This document shows positions 1 to 5,785 of a stretch of DNA of 7,858 nt, piece by piece. Origin of the DNA: Deinococcus ruber (lineage in GTDB: Bacteria > Deinococcota > Deinococci > Deinococcales > Deinococcaceae); NCBI RefSeq assembly GCF_014648095.1, contig NZ_BMQL01000099.1:1-7858 (forward strand), given 5' to 3'. Position 1 is the stretch's first letter. Each line of letters starts with the position of its first letter. The notes under the pieces are model-generated. The model made no database searches, was not told where the DNA came from, and saw only the letters and a program-made list of their open reading frames with translations. Both the position numbers and the translations under genes were made by a program.

Positions 1-42
1 CTGATCGCGGGCCGTGGTCAGCAGGGCGGTGCCAAGGTTCAT
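1..42 (-). CDS. N-terminal 14 codons of a gene leaving the window; possibly an acyl-CoA synthetase
   Basis: An ATG at 42-40 on the minus strand opens a frame that stays open to the left edge and reads MNLGTALLTTARDQ. The start is preceded by CAAGAT-N5 (53-43), the same hexamer-plus-5-nt arrangement seen before the better genes of this window, which suggests a leaderless start. The peptide resembles the usual beginning of AMP-forming fatty-acid-CoA ligases, where a similar MNL..L...A pattern precedes a conserved Pro-Asp. Fourteen residues are far too few to name the protein, so the function is a guess. A 12-bp palindrome (59-70) lies just upstream. Confidence 0.35.
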   Translation of the reverse strand, partial: MNLGTALLTTARDQ

Positions 43-58
43 CCTTCATCTTGACACC

Positions 59-70
59 CTGACTGGTCAG
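59..70. promoter_or_regulatory. Palindrome CTGACTGGTCAG upstream of the left-edge gene
   Basis: Five-base arms CTGAC and GTCAG surround a 2-bp centre. The site lies 17-28 nt upstream of the minus-strand ATG at 42, overlapping where a promoter would sit, so it could be an operator. A palindrome this short can occur by chance. Confidence 0.2.
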
Positions 71-261
71 CACGAACCCCTTAACTTACTGGCATTGCGC
101 TTAACTGGCCAGAACCGCTGCGGGAGTGTCACCAGCAGTCCCTGCACACGGGCGAGGGTCGCGTCGCTGGCAGACGCGAGTTGGACGTACAAGTTGTCGA
201 GTGCGCGGTCAGCGGCATGGTTGCTCGTGCTCGTGGCTGAGACGCCACACTTGCGGTGCAT
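67..261 (-). CDS. Doubtful small hypothetical protein
   Basis: A 64-codon minus-strand frame from ATG 261 to TGA 67. The middle of the protein (about residues 18-50) reads like soluble helical protein, and its codons mostly end in G or C. The open frame continues upstream of the ATG through the tandem repeat at 327-356 without another good start, and no Shine-Dalgarno or -10-like hexamer precedes the ATG. No family is recognised. It could be the end of a decayed longer gene or simply chance. Confidence 0.22.
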   Translation of the reverse strand: MHRKCGVSATSTSNHAADRALDNLYVQLASASDATLARVQGLLVTLPQRFWPVKRNASKLRGSC

Positions 262-326
262 GAGCGGGTCACAAGCCAGACTGTGATCCAGGGCCTTTGG
301 GCAGCGTTGGCCCTCGTTGACCTCAC

Positions 327-356
327 CTGCCCCACATTTGACTGCCCCACATTTGA
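327..356. repeat. Two-copy 15-bp tandem repeat
   Basis: The unit CTGCCCCACATTTGA occurs twice without mismatch at 327-341 and 342-356. A TTGACA hexamer, identical to the -35 consensus, is formed at 353-358 at the end of the second copy. No convincing -10 follows at 16-18 bp, so promoter function is not supported. Nothing else is recognised in 262-424. Confidence 0.8.
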
Positions 357-424
357 CACACCATGATGAACCGCAGATTCCCCTCCTCTCTGGTTCCCTC
401 CCGCTTCTATTCGCGTGTCCACCA

Positions 425-718
425 ATGCGCGGCCCGGACGGACAGGTCTGTCTGATGAGCAGCGGACCAACGTGGCGGGTGCAAGTGCGCTGGGAGGATG
501 GGCATCAGGCTGAATTCACCTACGTGGGCCCCCTGTGGGTGGGCAGAGTCAGTGAGGAGATCCGCATCCGTGCAGAGGCCGAACATGCCCAACGTCGCGA
601 AGCAGATCCGACGCTCCCTGCGCGGCTCGCGTATCAAGTCCTCTCCTACCGCCGACACGGGGTCCGAGACGACAACCGAGCCTCACCCAACCCCCTGCTC
701 TACAGACCTGAATCTTGA
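425..718 (+). CDS. Small hypothetical protein, about 97 aa
   Basis: This frame reads as an ordinary soluble protein. A Trp-rich beta-like segment with the core WRVQVRWEDG lies at residues 17-26 and is followed by FTYVGPLWVG (31-40). A charged helix follows at about 42-62, and the tail is basic, ending PNPLLYRPES. No domain family, signal peptide or membrane segment is recognised. The start is uncertain: ATG 425 has no visible ribosome site, while the in-frame ATG at 455 has an AGG 8 nt upstream and would give an 87-residue protein beginning MSSGPTWRVQ. The frame also extends upstream to a TTG at 317 through the tandem repeat, which looks non-coding. The gene is convergent with the DUF892 gene, and no terminator is obvious between them. 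Confidence 0.5.
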   Translation: MRGPDGQVCLMSSGPTWRVQVRWEDGHQAEFTYVGPLWVGRVSEEIRIRAEAEHAQRREADPTLPARLAYQVLSYRRHGVRDDNRASPNPLLYRPES

Positions 719-801
719 CGTGGTCTGTTCCCTTCTCCTGCGCACGTTCACGTTGATGTCTGATCCAGAGCGGCGGCCTGCGTGGAGGGAACCTTCCGCC
801 C

Positions 802-1380
802 TCATGGGCCATGATCTGTCAGCTCAAGACCCAGGACGAAGAAGTTCAGCTCCTGCTCCGCCCTCTCCTCGTCGCCTTTGGCTCTCGAAAACCACGCCAA
901 GTGCCCTTCATAGCCCAGCACCTTCGCGAACGTCTGCGCCATCGTGTACTTGGCAATGCCCAGATGCTTCATCTCCTGCACGACGCCCACCAGCAGCACA
1001 TCCCGGGCAAGACCAGCTGGACGCTGCTCCCTCACATACCCGCATAACCTCACCAGGGCGCCCATCGCCTCGCAGCTGGGGCCGTCCGGCTCCTCACCGA
1101 GCTCTGCAAAGATGGTTTCCAGCATCGTCATGTGCACCGGTGTCTCGATGGCGTTGAGCAGCAGTCGCTGCCGCACCGCTGGCGCTGAGAGGTCGATGGC
1201 TACAGTCGGCAGTGCGTCCAGTGCCTGGACTTCCGTGGAGTACAGCTGTTGCAGATGAATGACGTACAGGGCGCGAAGTTCACTGGGCCGGAGGTTCAAC
1301 TCCGCCAATGTCACTGCCGATCCTGGAAACACAGAGGTCGCATACCCTTCAGTGTGCAGGTGCAGCTTGGACGCGCTCAA
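802..1380 (-). CDS. YciF/DUF892-type ferritin-like protein
   Basis: A 192-residue protein of the DUF892 (YciE/YciF) family of four-helix ferritin-like stress proteins. Helix 1 is around 33-58, with the pattern SELRALYVIHLQQLYSTE typical of the family. Helix 2 has H83 and E88 (HMTMLE). The family hallmark Cys-x-Ala-Met is present as CEAM at 103-106, and a last helix starts at about 170. In the helix where family members usually read VEHYEIA, this protein reads MKHLGIA (137-143): Lys138 and Gly141 replace two usually acidic residues, so the metal site may be weakened or lost. The first 30 residues are an N-terminal extension. No ATG is available, because a TGA lies eight codons upstream of the TTG. 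TTG 1380 is preceded by GAGG with 7-nt spacing, which supports it. Family assignment is firm from pattern; the role (general stress, iron or oxidative) is inferred. Confidence 0.82.
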   Translation of the reverse strand: MSASKLHLHTEGYATSVFPGSAVTLAELNLRPSELRALYVIHLQQLYSTEVQALDALPTVAIDLSAPAVRQRLLLNAIETPVHMTMLETIFAELGEEPDGPSCEAMGALVRLCGYVREQRPAGLARDVLLVGVVQEMKHLGIAKYTMAQTFAKVLGYEGHLAWFSRAKGDEERAEQELNFFVLGLELTDHGP

Positions 1381-1426
1381 CCAGCTGCCTCGAGCGACAC
1401 TTCAGGAAGATTGACGGCAGATTCGT

Positions 1427-1439
1427 TGTGCTGAGCACA
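1427..1439. promoter_or_regulatory. Palindrome TGTGCT-G-AGCACA upstream of the DUF892 gene
   Basis: Perfect 6-bp arms flank a single central base, 47-59 nt upstream of the TTG start at 1380. Position and symmetry would suit a repressor or activator site in the promoter region, but no clear -35/-10 pair is seen and the binding protein is unknown. Confidence 0.3.
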
Positions 1440-1510
1440 CCGCCTGCCTCATTTCAGTGGTGGATGAGTCGCTGACGGTTCTCTCGCCAGCAGTGCGTCA
1501 CGCGGTCTCG

Positions 1511-1588
1511 CTTGGCACCCCGGTCTAGAACGTTGTGCCCTGCAGTTCAACTTGCCCTGGCACCCTGGTCCAGAGCGCTGGTGTCCTG
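1511..1588. repeat. Two degenerate copies of a ~32-bp repeat, 45 bp apart
   Basis: Segments 1511-1542 and 1556-1588 match at about 26 of 32 aligned positions with one gap, and every mismatch is a transition. Both contain GGCACCC near the left and end in CCTG, and each is a loose inverted repeat (GGCAC with GTGCC or GTGTC). The 45-bp offset is a multiple of three, but no reading frame here looks coding. The pair resembles decayed copies of a small dispersed element. The whole stretch 1381-2029 contains no gene I can support. Confidence 0.5.
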
Positions 1589-1611
1589 AGCTGATGAACG
1601 GACACCAGCGC
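1575..1611. repeat. Perfect 12-bp inverted repeat (hairpin), 13-nt loop
   Basis: Arms GCGCTGGTGTCC (1575-1586) and GGACACCAGCGC (1600-1611) are exactly complementary and GC-rich, with spacer TGAGCTGATGAAC. No T-tract follows on either strand, so it is not a canonical intrinsic terminator. The left arm overlaps the second copy of the degenerate repeat. It could be an element end, a structured RNA or a recombination site. Confidence 0.75.
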
Positions 1612-1850
1612 CGGGCGGGCTCTGTGATGGGTCCCGCCGGCTCGGCACACTCAACGCGCAGGAGGCGGAACCGCCAGGGGGTACACACAGCCGGGGCAAC
1701 GGAATTTCCGGGCGCAGAAATGCATCGAGGAGTTCAACCGCCACGTTCAGGGACGGGGCCACCAACACACCCTGATCTACCGACCGGACAAGAATCGTCG
1801 TTCGTCACAGGACAGAGGGCCACGGAGCGCTGCCCCACCCACGACGGCCC

Positions 1851-1870
1851 AGCGCAGCTCGGCGCTTTTT
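1851..1870 (+). terminator. Weak intrinsic-terminator-like hairpin
   Basis: AGCGC (1851-1855) and GCGCT (1862-1866) form a 5-bp stem with a 6-nt loop, followed by a run of T to 1870. The form is right but the stem is short, and no plus-strand gene is recognised upstream, so its role is unclear. Confidence 0.3.
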
Positions 1871-2029
1871 ATTGATACCTGCCTACGTTGGTTACGTCTT
1901 TGCGCCCATAGAGCCATCGGGGAGAATGGTTCAATGGCGTACGGGTCAGCTTTACGGCCAGCAAGTCAACAGGTCAGGCCGTCCCGATTCATACCCGGCG
2001 GGAACCACGCTGAGATCGCCCTGCGCGTG

Positions 2030-2719
2030 TTATGGGGTCTTCTCGGCTGAGTCGTTGCGCAGGGCGTAGCCATACCCGCGCACGGTGCGCACATAGTTGT
2101 ACGCGCCGAGGTCCCGAAGTTTGCTGCGGAGATTAGCCATGTGTGCATCGATCACAGTACTGTGCTCAGAGAGCGCATCCTTGGTGTTTGTTTTCTGGAC
2201 GAGTTCCTGCCGGGAGTACACCCGACCCGGCTGCTCCATCAGCAGCGTCAAGAGCTCGAACTCGGTTGGGGAGAGCGCGACGTCCACTCCTTGGTACAGG
2301 ACCACGCGCTGCTGCACCCGTACCTCTAAACCCCGCAGTTCAAGGGTGGTGTCGGCGTCATGGCGCAGCTGCACGCTGATGCGGGCCAGCAATTCCGGAA
2401 GCGCAAAGGGCTTGACCACGTAATCGTCCGCGCCGAGGGTCAAGAGGTCAATTTTATCTTCGATGGCATCGTGGGCGGTGAGCACAATGACCGGGCGTTC
2501 ACTGCCCCTGCGCAGCCGCTTGAGGACGTCGCGGCCATCGCCGTCCGGCAGGCCGAGATCCAGCAAGACCAGATCTGGGATGTGTTCGCGGGCACTGGTC
2601 AGGCCGGTGGCCACCGAGGTGGCATGGGTGACGAGGTAGCCCGCGTCTGTGAGGTCCAATTGGAGAAGGCGGGCAATATCGTCGTCGTCTTCGATGAGCA
2701 GGATGTGCGGCGGGGGCAT
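2030..2719 (-). CDS. OmpR/PhoB-family response regulator (intact, orphan)
   Basis: A 229-residue two-component response regulator, normally phosphorylated by a histidine kinase and then binding DNA. The receiver (about 5-118) has every catalytic feature: acidic pair E10/D11, phosphoacceptor D54 in LVLLDLGLPDG, switch T81, Y100 and K103 in ADDYVVKPF. The winged-helix DNA-binding domain (about 126-222) shows the PTEFELL turn, the PGRVYSR segment, the recognition helix around VIDAHMANLRSKL and the wing VRTVRGYGYAL. Length is standard. No kinase gene is adjacent, so it is an orphan here. ATG 2719 aligns with the paralogs and is preceded by CATGAT-N6. It is about 70% alike by eye to the broken regulator at 6746-7464. 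Targets are unknown. Confidence 0.93.
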   Translation of the reverse strand: MPPPHILLIEDDDDIARLLQLDLTDAGYLVTHATSVATGLTSAREHIPDLVLLDLGLPDGDGRDVLKRLRRGSERPVIVLTAHDAIEDKIDLLTLGADDYVVKPFALPELLARISVQLRHDADTTLELRGLEVRVQQRVVLYQGVDVALSPTEFELLTLLMEQPGRVYSRQELVQKTNTKDALSEHSTVIDAHMANLRSKLRDLGAYNYVRTVRGYGYALRNDSAEKTP

Positions 2720-2725
2720 AGCGAC

Positions 2726-2731
2726 ATCATG
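2726..2731 (-). promoter_or_regulatory. -10-like hexamer CATGAT before the regulator at 2719
   Basis: Reading on the minus strand, CATGAT is followed by six bases and then the ATG at 2719. The same hexamer pattern at the same distance precedes the starts at 3084, 3443 and 7464, fitting leaderless transcription beginning at or next to the start codon. No matching -35 was found. Confidence 0.35.
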
Positions 2732-2798
2732 GCAAGAAGTCGTGCAGGGCGCCTTTGGGTTGGCATCATGTGTGTCGCTGCACCTCGAAGCGAAGCGG

Positions 2799-2813
2799 CA
2801 CGTCCCCCCCGTG
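2799..2813. promoter_or_regulatory. Dyad CACG-N7-CGTG upstream of the 2030-2719 regulator
   Basis: CACG (2799-2802) and CGTG (2810-2813) flank TCCCCCC; the outer bases extend the dyad by one G-C pair. It lies about 80 nt upstream of the divergently read start at 2719. Similar dyads lie upstream of 3084 and 5821. Nothing else is supported in the 364-bp gap 2720-3083. Confidence 0.35.
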
Positions 2814-3033
2814 CTGAACAGTGGCTGGTAGGTCTTGGTGTGATGGGAGCGGTTGCCGGATAGAGCGGGCGCGCGAGGTCATCGCCGCATCTGCTCTAGC
2901 GCCTCGTGGTCCGTGGTGGCCGAGAATGCGATCGCCGGTGTCGGTGCTGGTGAAGTTGAGCCGAGTGTGCATCCTTCGTGGAGGGGGACATGGATGACGT
3001 CGGTGATCCTGGCGTGGCTCGTTCCCATCTCAA

Positions 3034-3047
3034 CACGTTCAGACGTG
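3034..3047. promoter_or_regulatory. Dyad CACG-N6-CGTG upstream of the truncated regulator
   Basis: CACG (3034-3037) and CGTG (3044-3047) flank TTCAGA, ending 36 nt before the ATG at 3084. The flanking sequence resembles that before 5821 (dyad ending 40 nt before the ATG), which suggests the two upstream regions are homologous. Confidence 0.35.
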
Positions 3048-3083
3048 GGGATGAGTCGCGTTCGGCACATGACATGATGCGGT

Positions 3084-3269
3084 ATGCCACCCAGCCGCAT
3101 TCTCCTGATCGTGCCGGATCACTGCCTTACTGCATCCCTCCAAGGAGTGTTGGAGGCTGCTGGGTATGCTGTGGAGGTCACCTCCTCGGTCATGGCGGGG
3201 TTGACGCTGGCGCGCGAGCGTCTGCCACGTCTCCGCAATCGAGGCCGAGTTAGGACGAAGCGTGCGTGA
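3084..3269 (+). pseudogene. 5' stump of a response-regulator receiver domain
   Basis: The first ~49 residues align with the other regulators of this window, including the family pattern SSVMAGLTLARERLP (compare TSLMQGLTLARRHFP in the 5821 protein). After about position 3231 the similarity stops, and the frame ends at TGA 3267-3269 without the phosphoacceptor region or DNA-binding domain. The acidic pair is Val10-Pro11 instead of Glu-Asp, so the ancestor was probably a degenerate receiver, closest to the 5821 protein. The ATG follows CATGAT-N5 and lies downstream of a dyad, so the stump has kept its control region. It is most likely non-functional, left by a deletion or insertion joined to the HTH remnant that follows. 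Confidence 0.7.
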
Positions 3270-3354
3270 GGAACGGGACGCCCCGGCAGAAGTAGCCCGA
3301 TTGTTCCAGGTTCACCCCTCCATCATGAGCCGCTTGAGAGCAGGGCACGTGTAA
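3238..3354 (+). pseudogene. Possible C-terminal HTH remnant of a serine recombinase
   Basis: In a frame different from the regulator stump, codons from 3238 to TAA 3352-3354 read IEAELGRSVREE followed by APAEVARLFQVHPSIMSRL. This resembles the Hin/resolvase C-terminal helix-turn-helix, whose usual pattern is Ala-Glu-Val-Ala-Arg-x-Phe-x-Val-(His/Ser)-x-Ser-x-x-x-Arg-Leu. There is no start codon of its own and no catalytic domain upstream. It would be the tail of a decayed mobile-element recombinase, which could explain the truncation of the regulator. The match is short, and another HTH family is possible. Confidence 0.4.
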
Positions 3355-3431
3355 AGCCACTGTCACTCCTTGACCGGCACTTCTGCACACGCGCTCAATC
3401 TGCCCCGTGGTCAGCTTACCCATGAGCGCTC

Positions 3432-3437
3432 TATGAT
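3432..3437 (+). promoter_or_regulatory. -10-like TATGAT, leaderless start of the GGDEF-EAL gene
   Basis: TATGAT matches TATAAT at five of six positions and ends 5 nt before the ATG at 3443. No Shine-Dalgarno sequence precedes that ATG. TGGTCA (3408-3413) at 18-bp spacing is the best -35 candidate, with four of six consensus bases. The arrangement predicts a transcript starting at the start codon. Confidence 0.45.
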
Positions 3438-3442
3438 GAACT

Positions 3443-5224
3443 ATGATTCTCAGCCATGGGACGGACCCGGTCAATCCGGACGACAGTGAGCTGCCCCCGA
3501 ATGAGCAGGAGCGGCTTTCGGCCCTCTTCCGCTACGCGATCCTTGACACGCCCTCGGAAGCGCAGTTCGACCGGCTGGTCGAGCTGGCCGCCCGGTTCTT
3601 CGACCTCCCGGTGGCCCTGATCAGTTTCGTTGCGGAAGACCGCCAGTGGTTCAAGGCGAACCACGGCCTAGCAACCTCCGAAACTCCCCGCTGCGAGTCG
3701 TTCTGCGCCGTTGCCATCGCCCGTGACGGGGTGATGGTCATCCCAGATACCATGCTCGACGAAGAGCTCCGCTCCTACCCGGTGGTGGTGAGTGAGCCAT
3801 ATATCCGCAGTTATGCCGGTGCCCCCCTCGTGACCCCGGATGGCCACAAGATCGGCACCTTCTGCGTCCTCGGCACCGAACCGCGGGTGTTCACCCGGAA
3901 GGAACAAGAGCTCCTGACAGCCTTCGCGGAGATGGCGATGGCTGAGGTACAGCGGCGCCTGGATCTGCAGGAGCTCAACGAATTGGCGATGAACGACACG
4001 CTCACCGGTCTGCCCAACCGCGTGCAGTTCCGTCAGCAGTTGCTCCAAGCCTGCCACCGCGCCGACACTTCCGGAGAGAAGGTGGTGATCGGACTCCTGG
4101 ATCTCGATCGGTTCAAGCTGATCAACGACACCTTCGGCCACGCCGCCGGTGACGAGGTGCTCAAGCTCGTCGCGCGCCGCCTGAGCGAAACGCTCGCGAC
4201 GGGTGACGTGGTGGCCAGGATCAGTGGAGACGAGTTCGTCCTGCTGCTCACGGACGTGCGGTCGGCAGAGGACGTCCGTGTGTTGACGAGACGACTCGAG
4301 GACAGCTTCGTGGCGCCGTTCATGATCGAAGGTCAGAAGGTGGTGGTGTCCTGGAGTCTCGGGCTGAGTGTCTACCCAGACGATGCCAGGGAGCCTGACA
4401 CGCTGCTTGGCCAGGCAGACGCGGCGATGTTCCGGGTCAAGCGTGCTGGGGGGGGTCATGCCAGCTTCCAGCGACACGAGGATCAGCGGAGTTACCTGCG
4501 TGGAGAACGTCTGAGCGCGCTGCATCAAGCCCTCGAACGGAACGAGCTGCAGCTGTACGTCCAACCGAAGGTCGATGCCGAACGCCGAACTGTGGTGGGG
4601 CATGAGGTTCTCGTCCGCTGGATCCGGCCTTCTGGGATCGTCAGTCCGCTGGAGTTCATCCCGCTGGCCGAGTCCTCTGGGCTGATCGGGCTGATCGGCC
4701 GTTGGGTGCTGCGGCAAGCGGTGGACGCCCTGAAAACAGGACAACTGCAGGAAGTCTGCGTGAACGTCAGTGCGCTGGAGTTGAGGGAGTCCGACTTTGT
4801 GGCCCATCTGCGATGGGTCCTCGAGGAGCGGGGCGTCGATCCACAGCGACTCTGGTTAGAACTGACCGAGAGGAGCCTGCTGGAGCCGCGCTTCATCCCG
4901 GTCCTTCACGAGCTGAAGGCGCTGGGTGTGCGGACGGCACTGGACGATTTCGGGAACGGGTATAGCAGCCTGATGGCGCTGGTGAATTTGCCGATTCAGA
5001 TGGTGAAGATTGATCGGAGCTTTACCGCGGGGATTGGCGAGGACACCCCAGACGGGCTGCGGGCGTTGAAGGTGGTTCGTGGGATCGTGGCGCTGGCGAC
5101 CGCTTATGGACTGCTGACGGTCGCTGAGGGCGTCGAAACGCCAGTGCAGGCCGACCTCTTAATGAAGGCGGGGTGTGCGTACCTGCAGGGGTATCTGTTC
5201 GGGCGCCCAGCGCCGCTCTCCTGA
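3443..5224 (+). CDS. GAF-GGDEF-EAL cyclic-di-GMP synthase/phosphodiesterase
   Basis: A 593-residue cytosolic signalling protein with no membrane segment. A GAF sensor domain (about 35-172) is followed by a GGDEF diguanylate cyclase domain (about 178-340) with DTLTGLPNR (185-193), DLDRFKLINDTFGH (220-233) and the active-site variant SGDEF (261-265). The usual RxxD inhibitory site five residues before it reads ATGD (252-255), so feedback inhibition is probably absent. The EAL domain (about 355-593) has EVL in place of EAL (388-390), N441, ELTE (473-476), DDFGNGYSS (501-509), KID (522-524), AEGVET (561-566) and QGY (582-584), so all c-di-GMP and metal-binding positions appear kept and phosphodiesterase activity is likely. 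Net direction cannot be read from sequence. An eight-G run (4448-4455) lies in the linker between the two catalytic domains. Confidence 0.95.
   Translation: MILSHGTDPVNPDDSELPPNEQERLSALFRYAILDTPSEAQFDRLVELAARFFDLPVALISFVAEDRQWFKANHGLATSETPRCESFCAVAIARDGVMVIPDTMLDEELRSYPVVVSEPYIRSYAGAPLVTPDGHKIGTFCVLGTEPRVFTRKEQELLTAFAEMAMAEVQRRLDLQELNELAMNDTLTGLPNRVQFRQQLLQACHRADTSGEKVVIGLLDLDRFKLINDTFGHAAGDEVLKLVARRLSETLATGDVVARISGDEFVLLLTDVRSAEDVRVLTRRLEDSFVAPFMIEGQKVVVSWSLGLSVYPDDAREPDTLLGQADAAMFRVKRAGGGHASFQRHEDQRSYLRGERLSALHQALERNELQLYVQPKVDAERRTVVGHEVLVRWIRPSGIVSPLEFIPLAESSGLIGLIGRWVLRQAVDALKTGQLQEVCVNVSALELRESDFVAHLRWVLEERGVDPQRLWLELTERSLLEPRFIPVLHELKALGVRTALDDFGNGYSSLMALVNLPIQMVKIDRSFTAGIGEDTPDGLRALKVVRGIVALATAYGLLTVAEGVETPVQADLLMKAGCAYLQGYLFGRPAPLS
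4448..4455 (+). repeat. Homopolymer G8 inside the GGDEF-EAL gene
   Basis: Eight consecutive G encode Gly336-338 at the end of the GGDEF domain. Loss of one G would lead to TGA at 4512-4514, giving a protein with GAF and GGDEF but no EAL. A gain also reaches an early stop. It could be slippage-prone; no length variation can be seen from one sequence. Confidence 0.85.
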
Positions 5225-5472
5225 CGGGCGTGGGTACTGCCGTTCCTACACGGGCGGACATCACCTGGATCTGAGGCGGCGAGAACGTCCTGGTGGCGAT
5301 GGCGTCGGCACTGGCGAGGGGCGTAGGTGCGCATTTAGCTTCTCGGGCCTGTCGTGTTACTCGTGCTCAACCGCTGCTCACGCTCCTGCCCGCAGCATCT
5401 CCTGATCGCTCGCCCGGGCCACCGTCTTAATAGCTTCTCATTCACATTACAATCGTCCAGCGTGACACTCCG

Positions 5473-5478
5473 TGTAAT
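5473..5478 (+). promoter_or_regulatory. -10-like TGTAAT before the small membrane protein
   Basis: TGTAAT matches TATAAT at five of six positions and ends 5 nt before the GTG at 5484, the same spacing as at 3443. A second candidate, TACAAT, lies at 5448-5453. The 259-bp gap 5225-5483 otherwise shows nothing I can name. Confidence 0.35.
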
Positions 5479-5483
5479 AAGGG

Positions 5484-5699
5484 GTGGCGCCGTTCTCGAA
5501 CGTTCGACCCTACCTGATCCAGAGTTTCCGCAACCGCATTCCCCTGCTGGCCGGTTGGGTCGTTTTCACCCCACTTGTCCTGCATCCTGTCGCCGGTCTT
5601 AGCCGGGGTCTGACGGCACTCGCCACACTTGGGGTCCTGGGTGGGGTGGTTGGGTACATCACGCTCAGTTCGTACCAACGTCACCGCTCCAAATTCTGA
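5484..5699 (+). CDS. Small two-helix membrane protein
   Basis: A 71-residue protein with hydrophobic segments at about 19-38 (core LLAGWVVFTPLVL) and 43-63 (core LATLGVLGGVVGYITL). Basic residues lie at both ends (R8, R16, R18; R66, R68, K70), which predicts a hairpin with both termini in the cytoplasm. The start must be GTG 5484 or later, because TAA lies at 5478-5480; GTG is preceded by TGTAAT-N5. No family is recognised. It stands 121 bp before the 5821 regulator on the same strand and could share its control, but a hairpin-forming region separates them, so an operon is not established. Its position between a c-di-GMP enzyme and a regulator is suggestive only. Confidence 0.6.
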   Translation: MAPFSNVRPYLIQSFRNRIPLLAGWVVFTPLVLHPVAGLSRGLTALATLGVLGGVVGYITLSSYQRHRSKF

Positions 5700-5760
5700 T
5701 TGGCAGCATGCGGCGTCCCTTGAACCACCGACCTCACAATCACCGCTGCGCACCCTGTTG

Positions 5761-5785
5761 GGTACCACGTACCTTTCGTGGTGCC
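5761..5785. promoter_or_regulatory. Inverted repeat containing CACG-N7-CGTG upstream of the 5821 regulator
   Basis: Nine-base arms 5761-5769 (GGTACCACG) and 5777-5785 (CGTGGTGCC) pair throughout with one G-T wobble around the loop TACCTTT. It lies 35 nt before the ATG at 5821. It could be a protein-binding operator or, if transcribed, an RNA hairpin. The inner CACG-N7-CGTG is shared with the dyad at 2799-2813. Confidence 0.5.

Noticed and set aside
327..356. The 15-bp tandem repeat as a CRISPR or iteron array
   Set aside because: There are only two copies with no spacer, so it does not meet either description.
498..1157. Plus-strand open frame of 219 codons
   Set aside because: It runs across the small hypothetical gene and then antisense to the DUF892 gene; the protein is rich in Ser, Pro and Arg with no family features.
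1628..2040. Open plus-strand frame with a protein-like patch (CIEEFNRHVQGRG)
   Set aside because: There is no start codon, codon use is mixed and no family is recognised; the similarity to real protein is limited to about 30 residues.
2879..3028. Minus-strand ORF of about 49 codons starting MGTSHARITDVIHVP
   Set aside because: There is no ribosome site at a sensible distance and no family match, and it spans the region where the divergent promoters are expected; evidence is too weak for a gene.
3250..3425. Minus-strand frame beginning MGKLTTGQIERVC
   Set aside because: The beginning looks protein-like, but it continues antisense through the HTH remnant and has no identifiable domain or promoter.
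3668..4807. Long minus-strand open frame (379 codons) opposite the GGDEF-EAL gene
   Set aside because: It lies wholly within the GAF-GGDEF-EAL gene, and its composition is what high-GC codon use produces on the opposite strand; it shows no domain pattern.
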